A stretch of 64,000 nucleotides of DNA from Lysobacter daejeonensis GH1-9. Lineage in GTDB: Bacteria; Pseudomonadota; Gammaproteobacteria; Xanthomonadales; Xanthomonadaceae. Under the pieces are notes generated by a model that saw only the letters and a list, made by a program, of their open reading frames with translations, searched no databases and was not told where the DNA came from. Positions 29,462-41,000 of this stretch are shown piece after piece. The stretch covers positions 55,985 to 119,984 of the forward strand of contig NZ_AVPU01000008.1 of the NCBI RefSeq assembly GCF_000768355.1, written 5' to 3'. The position numbers and the translations under genes are program-made. The first letter of the stretch is position 1. Every line of letters begins with the position of its first letter.

Positions 29462-30035
29462 TGGTGGGGTGGGCTCTACCTAATTGTGCGCTGCGGGCCT
29501 GTAGATACGCGCTCCACGCCTTTCGCACTGGTCAACCTACCGTCATTGTTACCGTCTTATGCCAGGGCCTTGAATTGGCCTGTCGTCAGATTGACATGGT
29601 AGCGGTCACAGGTTCTGACCCTGTACCGCTCACCACCTTTCTTCGGGTGGAAATTAAGTTCTATCAGGGGCGTGCCGACATTTGGTGCCCAGACCCGCAA
29701 TTGAAGAAGGACGTGGTGCGCGTGTTCTGCTACATCGCGGTCGAGCTTTGCCGTCTATGCGAGCCTTAACGCCCAGCAGGGGTGGAGCTTCGACCGAGAT
29801 CGCCCGGTCGCAACCGCGGACTTCTCCATGCTTGGGACGGTCAGAAGCCAATGCTCTCCCAAGTGAGGACTGCGGCGCGGTGCCAGGCCCTCAACGGCGG
29901 CGGCCTGTCTGGCTGGAGCGCATTCTGAGCGCCAAGGGGTGAGAGACCGGGCCCGACGGGGCCCGCGAGACTTTGTCATCTCACGCGCAGAGACCGAGGC
30001 GAGGCATGATGGGCACGGACGCCACAGGGGGCACC
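29458..30035. other. gene-free left edge of the defence island
   Basis: About 580 bases without a convincing gene. A 103-codon plus-strand frame (29458-29769) is unlike any family I know and its residue composition is not convincing. Two hairpins are visible: a stem with a bulge at 29601-29630, and a perfect 7-base-pair stem at 29948-29954 with 29959-29965. No tRNA, integrase or direct-repeat att pair was found. The base composition is visibly less GC-biased between 29460 and 29760 than in the flanking genes. Confidence 0.5.
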
Positions 30036-30662
30036 ATGACCGTACTGACCGACCGCTTCACCCGGGCCGTCGATTACGCCCGTATCGCCCACGCAGCCCA
30101 GGTGCGCAAGGGTTCCAATATCCCCTACCTGTACCACCTGCTCGGCGTGGCCAGCCTGGTGATCGAGTTTGGCGGCAACGAGGACCAGGCCATCGCCGGC
30201 CTGCTGCACGACGTGGTCGAGGACTGCGGCGAGGCGCATCGCGCCCTCGTGCGCGCGAAGTTCGGTGAGGGCGTGGCCAGCATTGTGGAGGCCTGCACCG
30301 ACGGCTCTGCCGAGAGCAAGGCCGGTCACACCGACCCGGAGGCTAAGCGGCGCCATTGGGCCGAGCGTAAGCAGGCGTACTTGGCGCACCTGCAGGACGT
30401 GGACGCCGCCGCCTTGCTGGTGTCGGCCTGCGACAAGCTGCACAACGCCCGCGCCATCATGCAGGACCTGCAAGCCCCCGGAGTGGGGCAGGCCGTGTTC
30501 GAGCGTTTCACCGGAGGCAAGGTCGGCACCCTGGGCTACTACGAAGCGCTATCGCGCGTGTTCACAACCCGGCAGGTCAAGGTCGCGCCAGTGCTGGATG
30601 CGGTGGTCGCGCAGATGCACCAATGGGCCGATGCGGCCGAGCGCCGACCGCTGGCCGCTTGA
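30036..30662 (+). CDS. HD-domain phosphohydrolase (RelA/SpoT hydrolase-like)
   Basis: A 208-residue protein with the HD metal site in order: the histidine in YLYHLLGVASLV, the HD pair in GLLHDVVEDCGEAH, and the distal aspartate in SACDKLHNARA. The spacing and the FGEGVASIVEACTD segment resemble the (p)ppGpp hydrolase domain of RelA/SpoT proteins and small alarmone hydrolases, but no synthetase domain is present and the substrate is not known. I start at ATG 30036, with AGGGGG six bases upstream; ATG 30006 and TTG 29973 are alternatives. It precedes hsdM by 113 bases on the same strand. Confidence 0.8.
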   Translation: MTVLTDRFTRAVDYARIAHAAQVRKGSNIPYLYHLLGVASLVIEFGGNEDQAIAGLLHDVVEDCGEAHRALVRAKFGEGVASIVEACTDGSAESKAGHTDPEAKRRHWAERKQAYLAHLQDVDAAALLVSACDKLHNARAIMQDLQAPGVGQAVFERFTGGKVGTLGYYEALSRVFTTRQVKVAPVLDAVVAQMHQWADAAERRPLAA

Positions 30663-30775
30663 CCGGACATTGGTCGTCCACCCCATGCAGCGGACGTGCC
30701 CGTCAGAGCTACAGTATCGTCCCCCGCACCGGTGCCCCCACGTGCCTGCGCCACCGCGCGCGCCATTGACACGCC

Positions 30776-32363
<1,588 letters not shown>

Positions 32364-32374
<11 letters not shown>

Positions 32375-33605
32375 ATGGCCTGCGGCAAAGCTCACAGATA
32401 TCGCAGCAATCAACCCGCGAAGAAGAGTGAATAAGGGCGAGCCGGTGCCCTTTATCGAAATGTCTGCGCTTCCGTTAAGTGGTCGCGATATCGAGGCAAC
32501 AGCGATCTCGACTCGGGCGGCAAAGTCGGCGGGGTCCCACTTTCAGAACGGCGACACTCTTCTGGCCAGGATCACGCCCTGCTTGGAGAACGGTAAGACA
32601 GCTCAGGTAAGGAATCTGGATGAATGCGTAATCGGCGAAGGATCTACTGAGTTCATCGTCCTTTGTGGGCATCAGGCCGCCGACAACGATTACATCTACT
32701 ACTTGTGCCGCAGTGCCGATTTTCGCGAGTTCGCGATTGCGCGAATGGAAGGCACGTCTGGTCGCCAACGTGTCTCATGGCAGGCTATTGCTGGCTATCA
32801 GTTCGCGCTCCCGTCACCAGAGATTCGGCGGGACGCTGCGGAGGTGCTGGCAAGGCTCGACGACCGTATTGACAACTTGCGTCAAACGAACGCCACCCTC
32901 GAAGCCATCGCTCAAGCCCTGTTCAAATCCTGGTTCGTGGACTTCGACCCCGTGCGCGCCAAGGCCGAAGGCCGCGAGCCGGAAGGCATGGACGCCGCCA
33001 CCGCCGCGCTGTTCCCCAGCGACTTTGAGGATTCCGAACTTGGGCCGATTCCCAAGGGCTGGCTCGTGGGGGCAGTTGAAGATCTGTTCGTCCTCCAGCG
33101 TGGCTTCGATCTTCCAAATACGAAACGAATCGACGGCGAGTACCCCGTTATGGCAGCAAGCGGGCCAAATGGAACGCATCGCGAATCCATGGTTACTGGG
33201 CCAGGCGTCACCACCGGTCGAAGCGGAGTGCTTGGAAAGGTCTTTCATGTAGCGACCGATTTTTGGCCACTCAACACCTCGCTATGGGTAAAGGAGTTCC
33301 GAGCAGCACCAGCGCCATATGTTTATCAGTTCTTGAAGCGCATGAATTTGGGGCATCTCAACGCAGGATCAGCAGTCCCAACGCTCAATCGAAATCATGT
33401 GCATGGGAAGGCGGCGCTAGTTCCGCCTGGGCCACTTGTCGATACGTATTCAAAGAATGCCGAGACACTGTTGCAGGCAGTTCATGCCAACGAGAAGCGC
33501 GAGTTGCTGTTGGCCGAACTCCGCGACACCCTTCTCCCCCGCCTGATCTCCGGCAAACTCCGCCTCCCCGAGGCCGAGCGCGAAGTCGAGGCTGCCCTCG
33601 CATGA
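32364..33605 (+). CDS. hsdS: type I restriction-modification specificity subunit
   Basis: A 413-residue DNA-recognition subunit with two target-recognition domains. The first, roughly residues 1-165, ends in the conserved helix DDRIDNLRQTNATLEAIAQALFKSWFVDF; the second, roughly residues 230-370, ends in ANEKRELLLAELRDTLLPRLISGKL. These two spacer helices set the distance between half-sites of the bipartite target. Base composition falls in both TRDs and rises in the helices, the usual sign of recombined specificity. The bound sequence cannot be predicted. It overlaps hsdM by 11 bases and the next small gene by 4. Confidence 0.95.
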
Positions 33606-33868
33606 GTCACGTCTGTCCGATCTGCGCGGTTGTACTGGAGCCCATGCCTCGGTACCCGCGTTATGTCTGCGAGAACTGCGCCACTCGCGCGGTCACCGCC
33701 GAGGGCCGCCCGCTGGTGTTTGGTAATGAAGGCCTCAGCGGTGGATTCATCGCTCAGTACGCCGACACGGGCGAACCCTACGACAGCCACGCCTGCTGGA
33801 TCGACGGCATCCCCTGCCACGCCGACGAACACCGATTCGGCGGCATCGTGATCGAGGTGCTTGCATGA
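33602..33868 (+). CDS. zinc-ribbon-like 88-aa mini-protein
   Basis: An 88-residue protein beginning MSHVCPICAVVLEPMPRYPRYVCENCATRAV. Two CxxC pairs (C5/C8 and C23/C26) suggest a zinc ribbon, and a D/E/H-rich region follows (DSHACWIDGIPCHADEHRFGG). The start codon overlaps the hsdS stop (ATGA) and its stop overlaps the next start (ATGA at 33865), so it is locked between hsdS and the DUF262 gene. The longer open frame is an hsdS shadow. I know no function for it; proteins of this type are scattered in bacteria. Confidence 0.75.
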   Translation: MSHVCPICAVVLEPMPRYPRYVCENCATRAVTAEGRPLVFGNEGLSGGFIAQYADTGEPYDSHACWIDGIPCHADEHRFGGIVIEVLA

Positions 33869-36456
33869 AGGCCATCATCCACAGCCTCGGCCAGGTCCTG
33901 TACTCGCCCAGCCAGTACGTGATCCCGGTGTTCCAGCGCCATTACCGCTGGGAGCTTCCGCAGTGGCAGCGGCTGTGGGACAGCCTTGAGGAGATCCAAC
34001 AGCCGGGCAAGACCGGCAACCATTTCATGGGCTTCCTGGTGTACGTGGTGGGCAGCACGCCGCAGCCGGGGCAGCCTACGCGCTTCCACCTGATCGACGG
34101 GCAGCAGCGCCTGACCACGCTCTCGCTGCTTCTGGCGTCCATCCGCAACGTGGCGCGTCGCACCGCGCAGGAAGAACTGGCGCAGGAGATCCACGAGGAC
34201 TACTTGGTGCACCCGCGCCGCAAGGGCGAGCAGCGCTACCGGCTGTTGCCCAAGGAGCACGACCAGACTGCCTATCTGGCCATCGTGGACGACAAGCCGC
34301 CGGCACCGGGGCGCATGGCGCAGGCGGTGGCGTTCTTCGAGCGCATGCTGCACGCCCGCGCCGACGAACAACCGGCTGCACTGAGGCGCCTGTTCGAGGT
34401 GGTCTGCCAGCGCCTGGACTTCATGGGTGCCACGCTGGAGAGCGAGAACGCCTACAGCATCTTCAAGAGCCTCAATTCCACCGGCGTGCCGCTGAGCCAG
34501 GCCGACCTGATCCGCAACTTCGTGTTCATGCACGTGCCGCCCGATGCGCAGGACGAGTTCGACGCCGAGCGCTGGAACCCGCTGGAGGCGCGCTTTGCCG
34601 CCGGGGACGGGCGGCTGGACGAGGAGCGTTTTGCCCGGTTCTTCCGCGACCTGCTCATGGCCGACGGGCAGTACGTGCCGCCCAAGCTGACCTTTGCCAC
34701 GTTTGAGGCACGGCATGAGGCCACCGGCTTCGCTCCTGACACACTGGCCGCGCAGTTGGCCCAGCGCGCCGAGCAGTACGCGGTCATCGGCAGCCGCGCG
34801 CCGGACAGCAGCGTGGCGTTGACGCGGGCGCTGGCCCGGCTCAACCGGCTGGACAGTTCCACCACGTTCCCGTTGCTGCTGTGGTTGTTCGCACAGCGCG
34901 ATGCCGGGCAGCTGGATGACGCCGGTCTGGCGCGTGCGGTGGACATGCTGTGCGGTTTCATCCTGCGTCGCTTCGTGGCAGGCGAGACTTCGCGCGGTTA
35001 TGGCGAGATGTTCGTGCGTGCCATTCGTGACAGCCAGGGCGAGCCGGTGGCCGCACTGGAGCAGTTCCTGCTGCAACGGGGCTGGCCGGAGGATGCGCGC
35101 TTCATCGAGGCATTCACCCGTTTTCCGCTGTACAAACGCGGCTACGCCCGCGAGGTGCTGGAGGCGCTGGAACTGGCACGCGGACACAAAGAGCAGGGCT
35201 CGCTGACGCAGGCGCAGATCGAGCACATCCTGCCCCAGACGCTCAGCGACGACTGGGCCGACGCGCTGGGCGACGACGCCGAACGCGTGCATGGCGAGTG
35301 GCTGCACCGCCCCGGCAACTTGACCCTGTCGGCGTACAACCAGGAAGTGGGCAATCAGGGGTTCACGGTCAAGCGCGCACGTTTTGCCCAGTCCAACATC
35401 AGCCTGACCCGGGAGGTGGGCGACTACCCACACTGGGGCGAGGCCGAGATCCTGGAGCGCGGTGAGCGTATGGCGATGGACGCCGCCGCGTTGTGGCAAG
35501 GCCCCAAGGAAGCGTACGCGGCCGAGGCCGACACCGCGCAGGAGCAGGAGGCGCGGTCGGTGCGTCTGGCGTTCTGGACCGGATTCGCCGAGCACCTGGC
35601 CGCCGCCCACTCTTTGTTGCCGCAGCTGGTGCCCGAATCCAAGCGCGTGGTGCGCTTGCAGTCCGGTATCCCACACCTGCGGTTGGCCATGCGTTACAAA
35701 CTGCAGGACGGCTCCGTGGCGCTGCTGCTGCGGTTCAAGCCCAAGGCGCGAGCGTACTGGCACGCCCTGCGCGATGACCCTGAACTGCCCAATGGCTGGG
35801 TGGGACAGGCGTGGGAGTTTGACGATGGTGACGGCGGCGATGCCCTCATGACGCTGGAGTGCGTGCCTGCCAGCAAGGACAGCGCCTACTGGCCCGCGCT
35901 GTATGACTGGCTGGCTGTCAAGCTGGCGCTGGTAAGTGACCATGGTTTGCCGTGGCTGCGCGAGGCCATCGGCGTAAGCGCCGACGATGACGACAACGAG
36001 GACGACGACAAGGCGCTCACGCCCACCCGCCAGCGCCAACTGGCATTTTGGACACAACTGGTGGCGCACGTAGTGGCGCAGTCAAGCGTGGTGCGCCCGC
36101 AGAAACCGGCGGCGCAGAGCTGGCTGAATATTTCGATTGGGCGCGCCGGCTTTGGCGTGATCCCCACCGTCAACCAGCAAGTGGGGCGGCTGGGCGTGGA
36201 GATAATGGTGGCGGGCAAGCGGCCCAAGGAACACTTCAAACTGCTGCTGGCGCAGAAGGGCAGCATCGAGCAGCAGTTGGGGTTTGAGCTGGATTGGATG
36301 GAACTGCCCGACGCGCACCAGTGCCGGATCGTGTCATGGCGCAACAGCAGCCACCTGCAGGACCAGGCGCGTTGGCCGGAGTACGTGGAGTGGATGGCGG
36401 ATCGGATCATCCGGATGGATGGGGTGTTCCGGCCCCTGGTGAAGCAGTTGCCGTGA
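33865..36456 (+). CDS. DUF262-DUF1524-DUF4268 protein, GmrSD-like restriction factor
   Basis: An 863-residue multidomain protein. The DUF262 (ParB-like NTPase) domain holds FQRHYRWELPQWQRLWD and DGQQRLTT at residues 78-85. The DUF1524 domain has an HNH-like nuclease motif in IEHILPQTLSDDW near 452 and HRPGNLTLSAYNQEVGNQGF near 480. The C-terminal third contains two related segments starting RLAFWTGFAEHL (about 565) and QLAFWTQLVAHV (about 724), the second a recognisable DUF4268 domain. GmrSD and BrxU enzymes with DUF262/DUF1524 cut modified phage DNA. Here the gene is inside a type I system, overlapping its neighbour, so it may supply type IV-like restriction. Confidence 0.85.
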   Translation: MKAIIHSLGQVLYSPSQYVIPVFQRHYRWELPQWQRLWDSLEEIQQPGKTGNHFMGFLVYVVGSTPQPGQPTRFHLIDGQQRLTTLSLLLASIRNVARRTAQEELAQEIHEDYLVHPRRKGEQRYRLLPKEHDQTAYLAIVDDKPPAPGRMAQAVAFFERMLHARADEQPAALRRLFEVVCQRLDFMGATLESENAYSIFKSLNSTGVPLSQADLIRNFVFMHVPPDAQDEFDAERWNPLEARFAAGDGRLDEERFARFFRDLLMADGQYVPPKLTFATFEARHEATGFAPDTLAAQLAQRAEQYAVIGSRAPDSSVALTRALARLNRLDSSTTFPLLLWLFAQRDAGQLDDAGLARAVDMLCGFILRRFVAGETSRGYGEMFVRAIRDSQGEPVAALEQFLLQRGWPEDARFIEAFTRFPLYKRGYAREVLEALELARGHKEQGSLTQAQIEHILPQTLSDDWADALGDDAERVHGEWLHRPGNLTLSAYNQEVGNQGFTVKRARFAQSNISLTREVGDYPHWGEAEILERGERMAMDAAALWQGPKEAYAAEADTAQEQEARSVRLAFWTGFAEHLAAAHSLLPQLVPESKRVVRLQSGIPHLRLAMRYKLQDGSVALLLRFKPKARAYWHALRDDPELPNGWVGQAWEFDDGDGGDALMTLECVPASKDSAYWPALYDWLAVKLALVSDHGLPWLREAIGVSADDDDNEDDDKALTPTRQRQLAFWTQLVAHVVAQSSVVRPQKPAAQSWLNISIGRAGFGVIPTVNQQVGRLGVEIMVAGKRPKEHFKLLLAQKGSIEQQLGFELDWMELPDAHQCRIVSWRNSSHLQDQARWPEYVEWMADRIIRMDGVFRPLVKQLP

Positions 36457-36474
36457 TCAGGACCAGGGGGAGTC

Positions 36475-37446
36475 GTGGCAAAGGTAAGGTTGTTGACTCA
36501 GCGCGACGAAGTGGGGCGCGCTGTGAAGAAGCTGGTGCCCACGCACATTGCCGTTGCTTACGTCGGCATTGACTGGGCAGATCTGATTGTTGGGGACAAG
36601 CTCAAGGAGATCGTCCTTTCGCCCACGGTGGGTAGCAATCCCAAGGCCATTGAGGCGCTGGGGAAACGGTTGGGTTGGGGTAACGTCCACTTCCTCGATC
36701 AATTGCACGCCAAGATCTACGTGGGGCGGTCCGGAGTGATTGTGGGCAGTGCGAATCTATCCACCAATGCCCTCTCGATGGGTGGGGCGGACTTGTTTGA
36801 AGCCGTCATGCTGTCGGATCAGGCGGGGCATCGGGTCGATGCAATGGCGGCCTTTTCGGAGCTGCGTGAGACCGCCATCAAGGCGTACCCGACCGCGAAG
36901 TCAAAGAAAGATCGCCTTGCAAGGCTGGTTATTGAAACTCGCAAGGCGCGAGCCGCTGGGTTGTTCAAGCAGGCGGGCAAGGGCGCGACGTTTGATCGCT
37001 ATCGAATCGGCGATCACCGCATTTTCGTGGAGTGGTGGACTGCCGGCGGGGAGTCGGGAAACGAGGTCGAAGGCGATCGCGACTACATGAACCTCCGGTT
37101 AGGGCGGGAGCGGGCAGGCGTCGGAGATTGGGTGTTGAGCTGGCGCTGCAACGATGACGGGTATCCGACAAAAAACGGCGCCGTCAAGTGGATCTGGATA
37201 AACACGGTTCGACGGGGAAGGAGTGGGCTGGAGGACTATGCCGATCAGGTCGCGGAGACGACGCGACCTGCACCTGCGGCGCTTCCGTTTGAAATCGATG
37301 GTTCCTTCGAGGCCGCCTTTCGTCAGGCAATATCACTGGAAAAGTTCTGGCGGATGCGCACCGATGTCAAGGACAGGGTGATGACCACCCCTAGCAGGGC
37401 GCAGGTCGAAGAATTTCTGAAGCACGTAAGGACGCTATACAAATAG
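36475..37446 (+). CDS. phospholipase D-like domain protein (defence-associated)
   Basis: A 323-residue protein starting at GTG 36475. An N-terminal PLD-like domain has LDQLHAKIYVGRSGVIVGSANLS, giving H78-x-K80 and G91-S92-x-N94, but the aspartate of the full HxKx4D motif is replaced (R85). A single such half-site implies that a dimer would form the nuclease. The C-terminal half (DYMNLRLGRERAGVGDWVLSWRCNDDGYPTKNGAVKW) is unknown. The start is 18 bases after the DUF262 stop. A nuclease role in the restriction locus is inferred from fold and place. Confidence 0.75.
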   Translation: MAKVRLLTQRDEVGRAVKKLVPTHIAVAYVGIDWADLIVGDKLKEIVLSPTVGSNPKAIEALGKRLGWGNVHFLDQLHAKIYVGRSGVIVGSANLSTNALSMGGADLFEAVMLSDQAGHRVDAMAAFSELRETAIKAYPTAKSKKDRLARLVIETRKARAAGLFKQAGKGATFDRYRIGDHRIFVEWWTAGGESGNEVEGDRDYMNLRLGRERAGVGDWVLSWRCNDDGYPTKNGAVKWIWINTVRRGRSGLEDYADQVAETTRPAPAALPFEIDGSFEAAFRQAISLEKFWRMRTDVKDRVMTTPSRAQVEEFLKHVRTLYK

Positions 37447-37476
37447 ACGCTAGAGCTAACGATTTTGGGGGATTGA

Positions 37477-37977
37477 ATGGCGGGCAAGAAGCAAACCCAG
37501 AGCCTTGTTGAGCTGCTCAAGGAAAGTGGCATATCTCTTGATGTCCTGGAGGACGAGAAGAGTCCCGAGTTTATCAAGCAGAAGGAGCGCCTCATTTTCC
37601 TCATCAAGAGCGGGCAGATTGAGGAAAAGAGGATAGAGGCTCTGTCCAAGGTTGTTCCGGATTCGAATGCCGCGCTCAAGAGCGTCTCGGGGAACGCAAA
37701 AGATGCGCAAATTGCGTCTATAGAGGCTCTTAAAGCAGAGCACGCAGACGCGTTCAGGGTCATCGAAAAGATCGTGCAGGAAGCACAGAGCGAAGATCTG
37801 CGCAGGGAAGCGCTGCACACCGTTGAGAGGATGGCGAAGGAGAACAACGACACGCAGAGCAAGATTTCCTCTCGCAACAATAGAACTTACATGTACATGG
37901 CTGGCTCAATAGTGGTGGGCCTGCTCGTCGTTGCGGGGAGTGCTGTCGCCAAATCGTATTTGGAAGAATATGTCTAG
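37477..37977 (+). CDS. hypothetical coiled-coil protein with C-terminal membrane anchor
   Basis: A 166-residue protein with a charged, helical N-terminal region (LVELLKESGISLDVLEDEK and EALKAEHADAFRVIEKIVQEAQ) and a single hydrophobic segment near the end (MYMAGSIVVGLLVVAGSAVA), so it is probably tail-anchored in the inner membrane. I recognise no family. It is less GC-rich than its neighbours, consistent with acquired DNA. It lies 30 bases after the PLD gene and 74 bases before hsdR. A membrane-linked effector or sensor is a speculation. Confidence 0.7.
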   Translation: MAGKKQTQSLVELLKESGISLDVLEDEKSPEFIKQKERLIFLIKSGQIEEKRIEALSKVVPDSNAALKSVSGNAKDAQIASIEALKAEHADAFRVIEKIVQEAQSEDLRREALHTVERMAKENNDTQSKISSRNNRTYMYMAGSIVVGLLVVAGSAVAKSYLEEYV

Positions 37978-38051
37978 TCGTTAGCCGGTTGTGCGATTTC
38001 TGCTGCAGCTAGTTGGATGTTCTGCAAGGCTGGAAGGAACGCGGAGAGGCC

Positions 38052-41000
38052 ATGCTCGAAGACCACCTTGAAACCGCCTGCCTGGACTGGCTCGCCGCAA
38101 TGGGCTGGTCCTGCGTCGCCGGTGACGCCGTAGCTCCCGGCGGGCCTGACGGCGCCCGCACCCGCTGGTCCGATGTTGTCCTCGCCCCGCGCCTGCACGA
38201 AGCGGTAACCCGCCTCAACCCTGGCCTCAGCTCCGCCGAGGCGGACCAGGTAGTCACTAAGCTCGCCACCTACGGCGCCCAGTCTCTGGTGGACGGCAAC
38301 CGCGAGCTCTACGACTGGCTGCGCAACGGCGTGCCGCTGGAGCGCACCGAGGCCGACGGCCACCGCGTGGTGGCCCGCATCCCCGTCATCGACACCAACG
38401 GCGTCAACGACCTGCTGGCCGTGCGCCAGTTCACCGTGCAGGGCCAGAAGATCCGCCGCCCGGATATCGTGTTGTTCGTCAACGGCCTGCCACTGGTGGT
38501 GATCGAGCTGAAGAACCCGGCCGACCTCAACGCCGACTACGAGGCCGCCTACCAGCAGATCCAGACCTACAAGGCCGATATCCCGCAGCTGTTCTGGTTC
38601 AACCTGCTCAACGTCATCTCCGATGGCACCGTGGCCCGCTACGGCGCGGTCAGCGCCGACTTGGCGCGGCATGCGCGCTGGCGCCTGCTGGACGGGCGCA
38701 AGGTGGACAAGGGCCAGCTGGAACTGGAAGTGCTGATCCGCGGCCTGCTGCACCCGGCCACGCTGCTCGATTTCTTCCGCGGCTTTGTCGCCTACGGCGG
38801 CGCGGACGGCGGGGCCAGCTTCAAGATCATCGCGCAGTGGCACCAGTACCACGGCGTGCGGAAGGCGGTGGATCGCGCGGTGGAGGCGCTGGTCCAGCGC
38901 AAGGACGGCAAGGGCGGGGTGATCTGGTTCACCCAGGGCTCGGGCAAGTCGCTGCTGGCGCTGTTCTACGTGATGGCGCTGCGCGACCGCCCGGAGTTCC
39001 GCAACCCCACCGTGGTGCTGGTCACCGACCGCAACGACCTGGACGGCCAGCTGTACGAGACCTTCGCCGATTGTGCGTGGTCGCTGCGCGCCACCCCGCG
39101 CCAAGCCGAGAGCCGCGAGCACCTGCGCGACCTGCTGGGCCAGGTGAAGGCCGGCGGCGTGTACTTCACCACCATCAACAAGTTCGCCCCGCGCGTGGGC
39201 GAGGCCGGCGTGCCGGTGCTGTCCGACCGCGACAACATCGTGGTGATTGCCGATGAGGCGCACCGCACCCAGTACGGCTTCACCGCGCAGTTGGACACGG
39301 CCAGCGGCCAGACCAAGTACGGCCTGGCCAAGTACATGCGCGACGCGCTGCCCAAGGCCATCTACCTGGGCATGACCGGCACCCCGGTCAGCATGGACGA
39401 CCGCGACACCGAGGCGGTGTTCGGCGCCTACGTGGACGTGTACGACATGATCGCCGCGCAGGAGGACGAGGCGGTGGTGCCGGTCAGCTACGAGTCGCGG
39501 ATCATCGCCCTGCGCTTCAACGAGGCCGAAAAGCAGGCGCTGCTGGACGAGTTCCTGGAGGTCACCGACGACGAGGACGAAAGCGAGCAGGGCAAGACCG
39601 CCAGCCGCCTGACCCGGCTGGAGGCGCTGGCCATGGCCGACGACCGCTTGGCCACGCTGGCCGCCGACCTGGTGGCGCACTGGGATGCGCGCACCGAATC
39701 GCTGTCGGGCAAGGCGATGACCGTGGCGATCAGCCGCGAGGCAGCGGTGCGCCTGTACGAGGAGATCGTAAAGCTGCGTCCCGATTGGCACGACGCGGAC
39801 ATCACCAAGGGCCGGATCAAGATCGTGATGACCGGGGCCTCGTCCGACCCGCTGCACTACCAGCCGCACCGCACCGACAAGCAGCAGCGCAAGTTGTTGG
39901 AGAAGCGCTTCAAGGACGCCGACGACCCGTTGCAACTGGTGATCGTGCGCGACATGTGGCTGACCGGCTTCGACGCGCCGCCGGTGCACACGCTGTACGT
40001 GGACAAACCCATGCAAGGCCACGGCCTGATGCAGGCCATCGCGCGCACCAACCGCATCTGGAAGGGCAAGCCGGGTGGGCTGATCGTCGATTACATCGGC
40101 ATCGGCGAGGAACTGAAGAAGGCGATCAAGCAGTACACCAAGGACGCCGGTAGCGGCCGCGAGCCGGTGGACACCTCCGGCCAAGCGCTGGCGATCCTGC
40201 TGGATACGCTGGACGTGGTGCGCCGCGAGTTCTTCCATGGCTTTGACTGCAGCGGCATCGAGGATGCCAAGCGTGCGGTGGCGCTGTTGGGCGCGGCCAT
40301 GGAACACATCACCCAACTGGACCCGGTGGCGGACGAGAAGGGCCGCAATCGCGGTATCCGCCGCTACATGGACCAGGTGGCCAAGCTGACCAAGGCGCAG
40401 GCGCTGGCCGGCACCCGAGCCGAGGCCATGGCCCTGCGCGAGGAGATCGCGTTCTACCAGGCGGTGCGCGTGTGTCTGATCAAGCTGACCCGGGCTGGCG
40501 AGACCCGCTCGCGCCTGGAGAAGGAGGCCGCGCTGCGCCAGCTGGTGGCCAAGGGCGTACTGGTGGATGGGGTCAACGACATCTTCGGCACGCTGGGACT
40601 GGGAAAGCCCGACATCTCACTGTTGGACGAGGCCTTCCTGGCACAGATCCGCACCATGCCCACGCGCAACCTGGCCGCCGAGCTGCTGGAGCGCTTGATT
40701 GCCGATCAGATCCGCGCGCGTGGGCAACGCAACGCGCTGCAGGGCAAGGCCTTCAACGAGCGACTGGAAGAGGCGGTGTCGCGTTACCAGAATCGCGCCC
40801 TGACCACGGTTGAGGTGATCGAGGAACTGATCAAGCTGGCCCGCGAGATCAACGACGCCCGCCCGCCCGACGGCATGAGCGAAGAGGAGTACGCGTTCTA
40901 CCAGGCGCTTTGCGAGAACGAATCGGCGGTCCGTGAGCTGGGACACCCTTCGCTGCGCGCACTGGCACAGGAGCTGACGGACAAGCTGCGCCGCTCGGCC

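Noticed and set aside
29601..29630. T-arm-like hairpin that might be part of a tRNA
   Set aside because: A 5-base stem with a 7-base loop is present, but the loop lacks the TTCRANY pattern, and no acceptor, D or anticodon arms can be placed around it.
29458..29769. 103-codon plus-strand frame
   Set aside because: No ribosome-binding site or domain is seen and the composition is atypical; it starts inside the terminator arm.
33778..36069. 763-codon minus-strand frame
   Set aside because: It is antisense to the DUF262 gene, which carries clear DGQQRLTT and HNH-type motifs.
37974..40316. 780-codon minus-strand frame
   Set aside because: It is antisense to hsdR and has a low-complexity translation.
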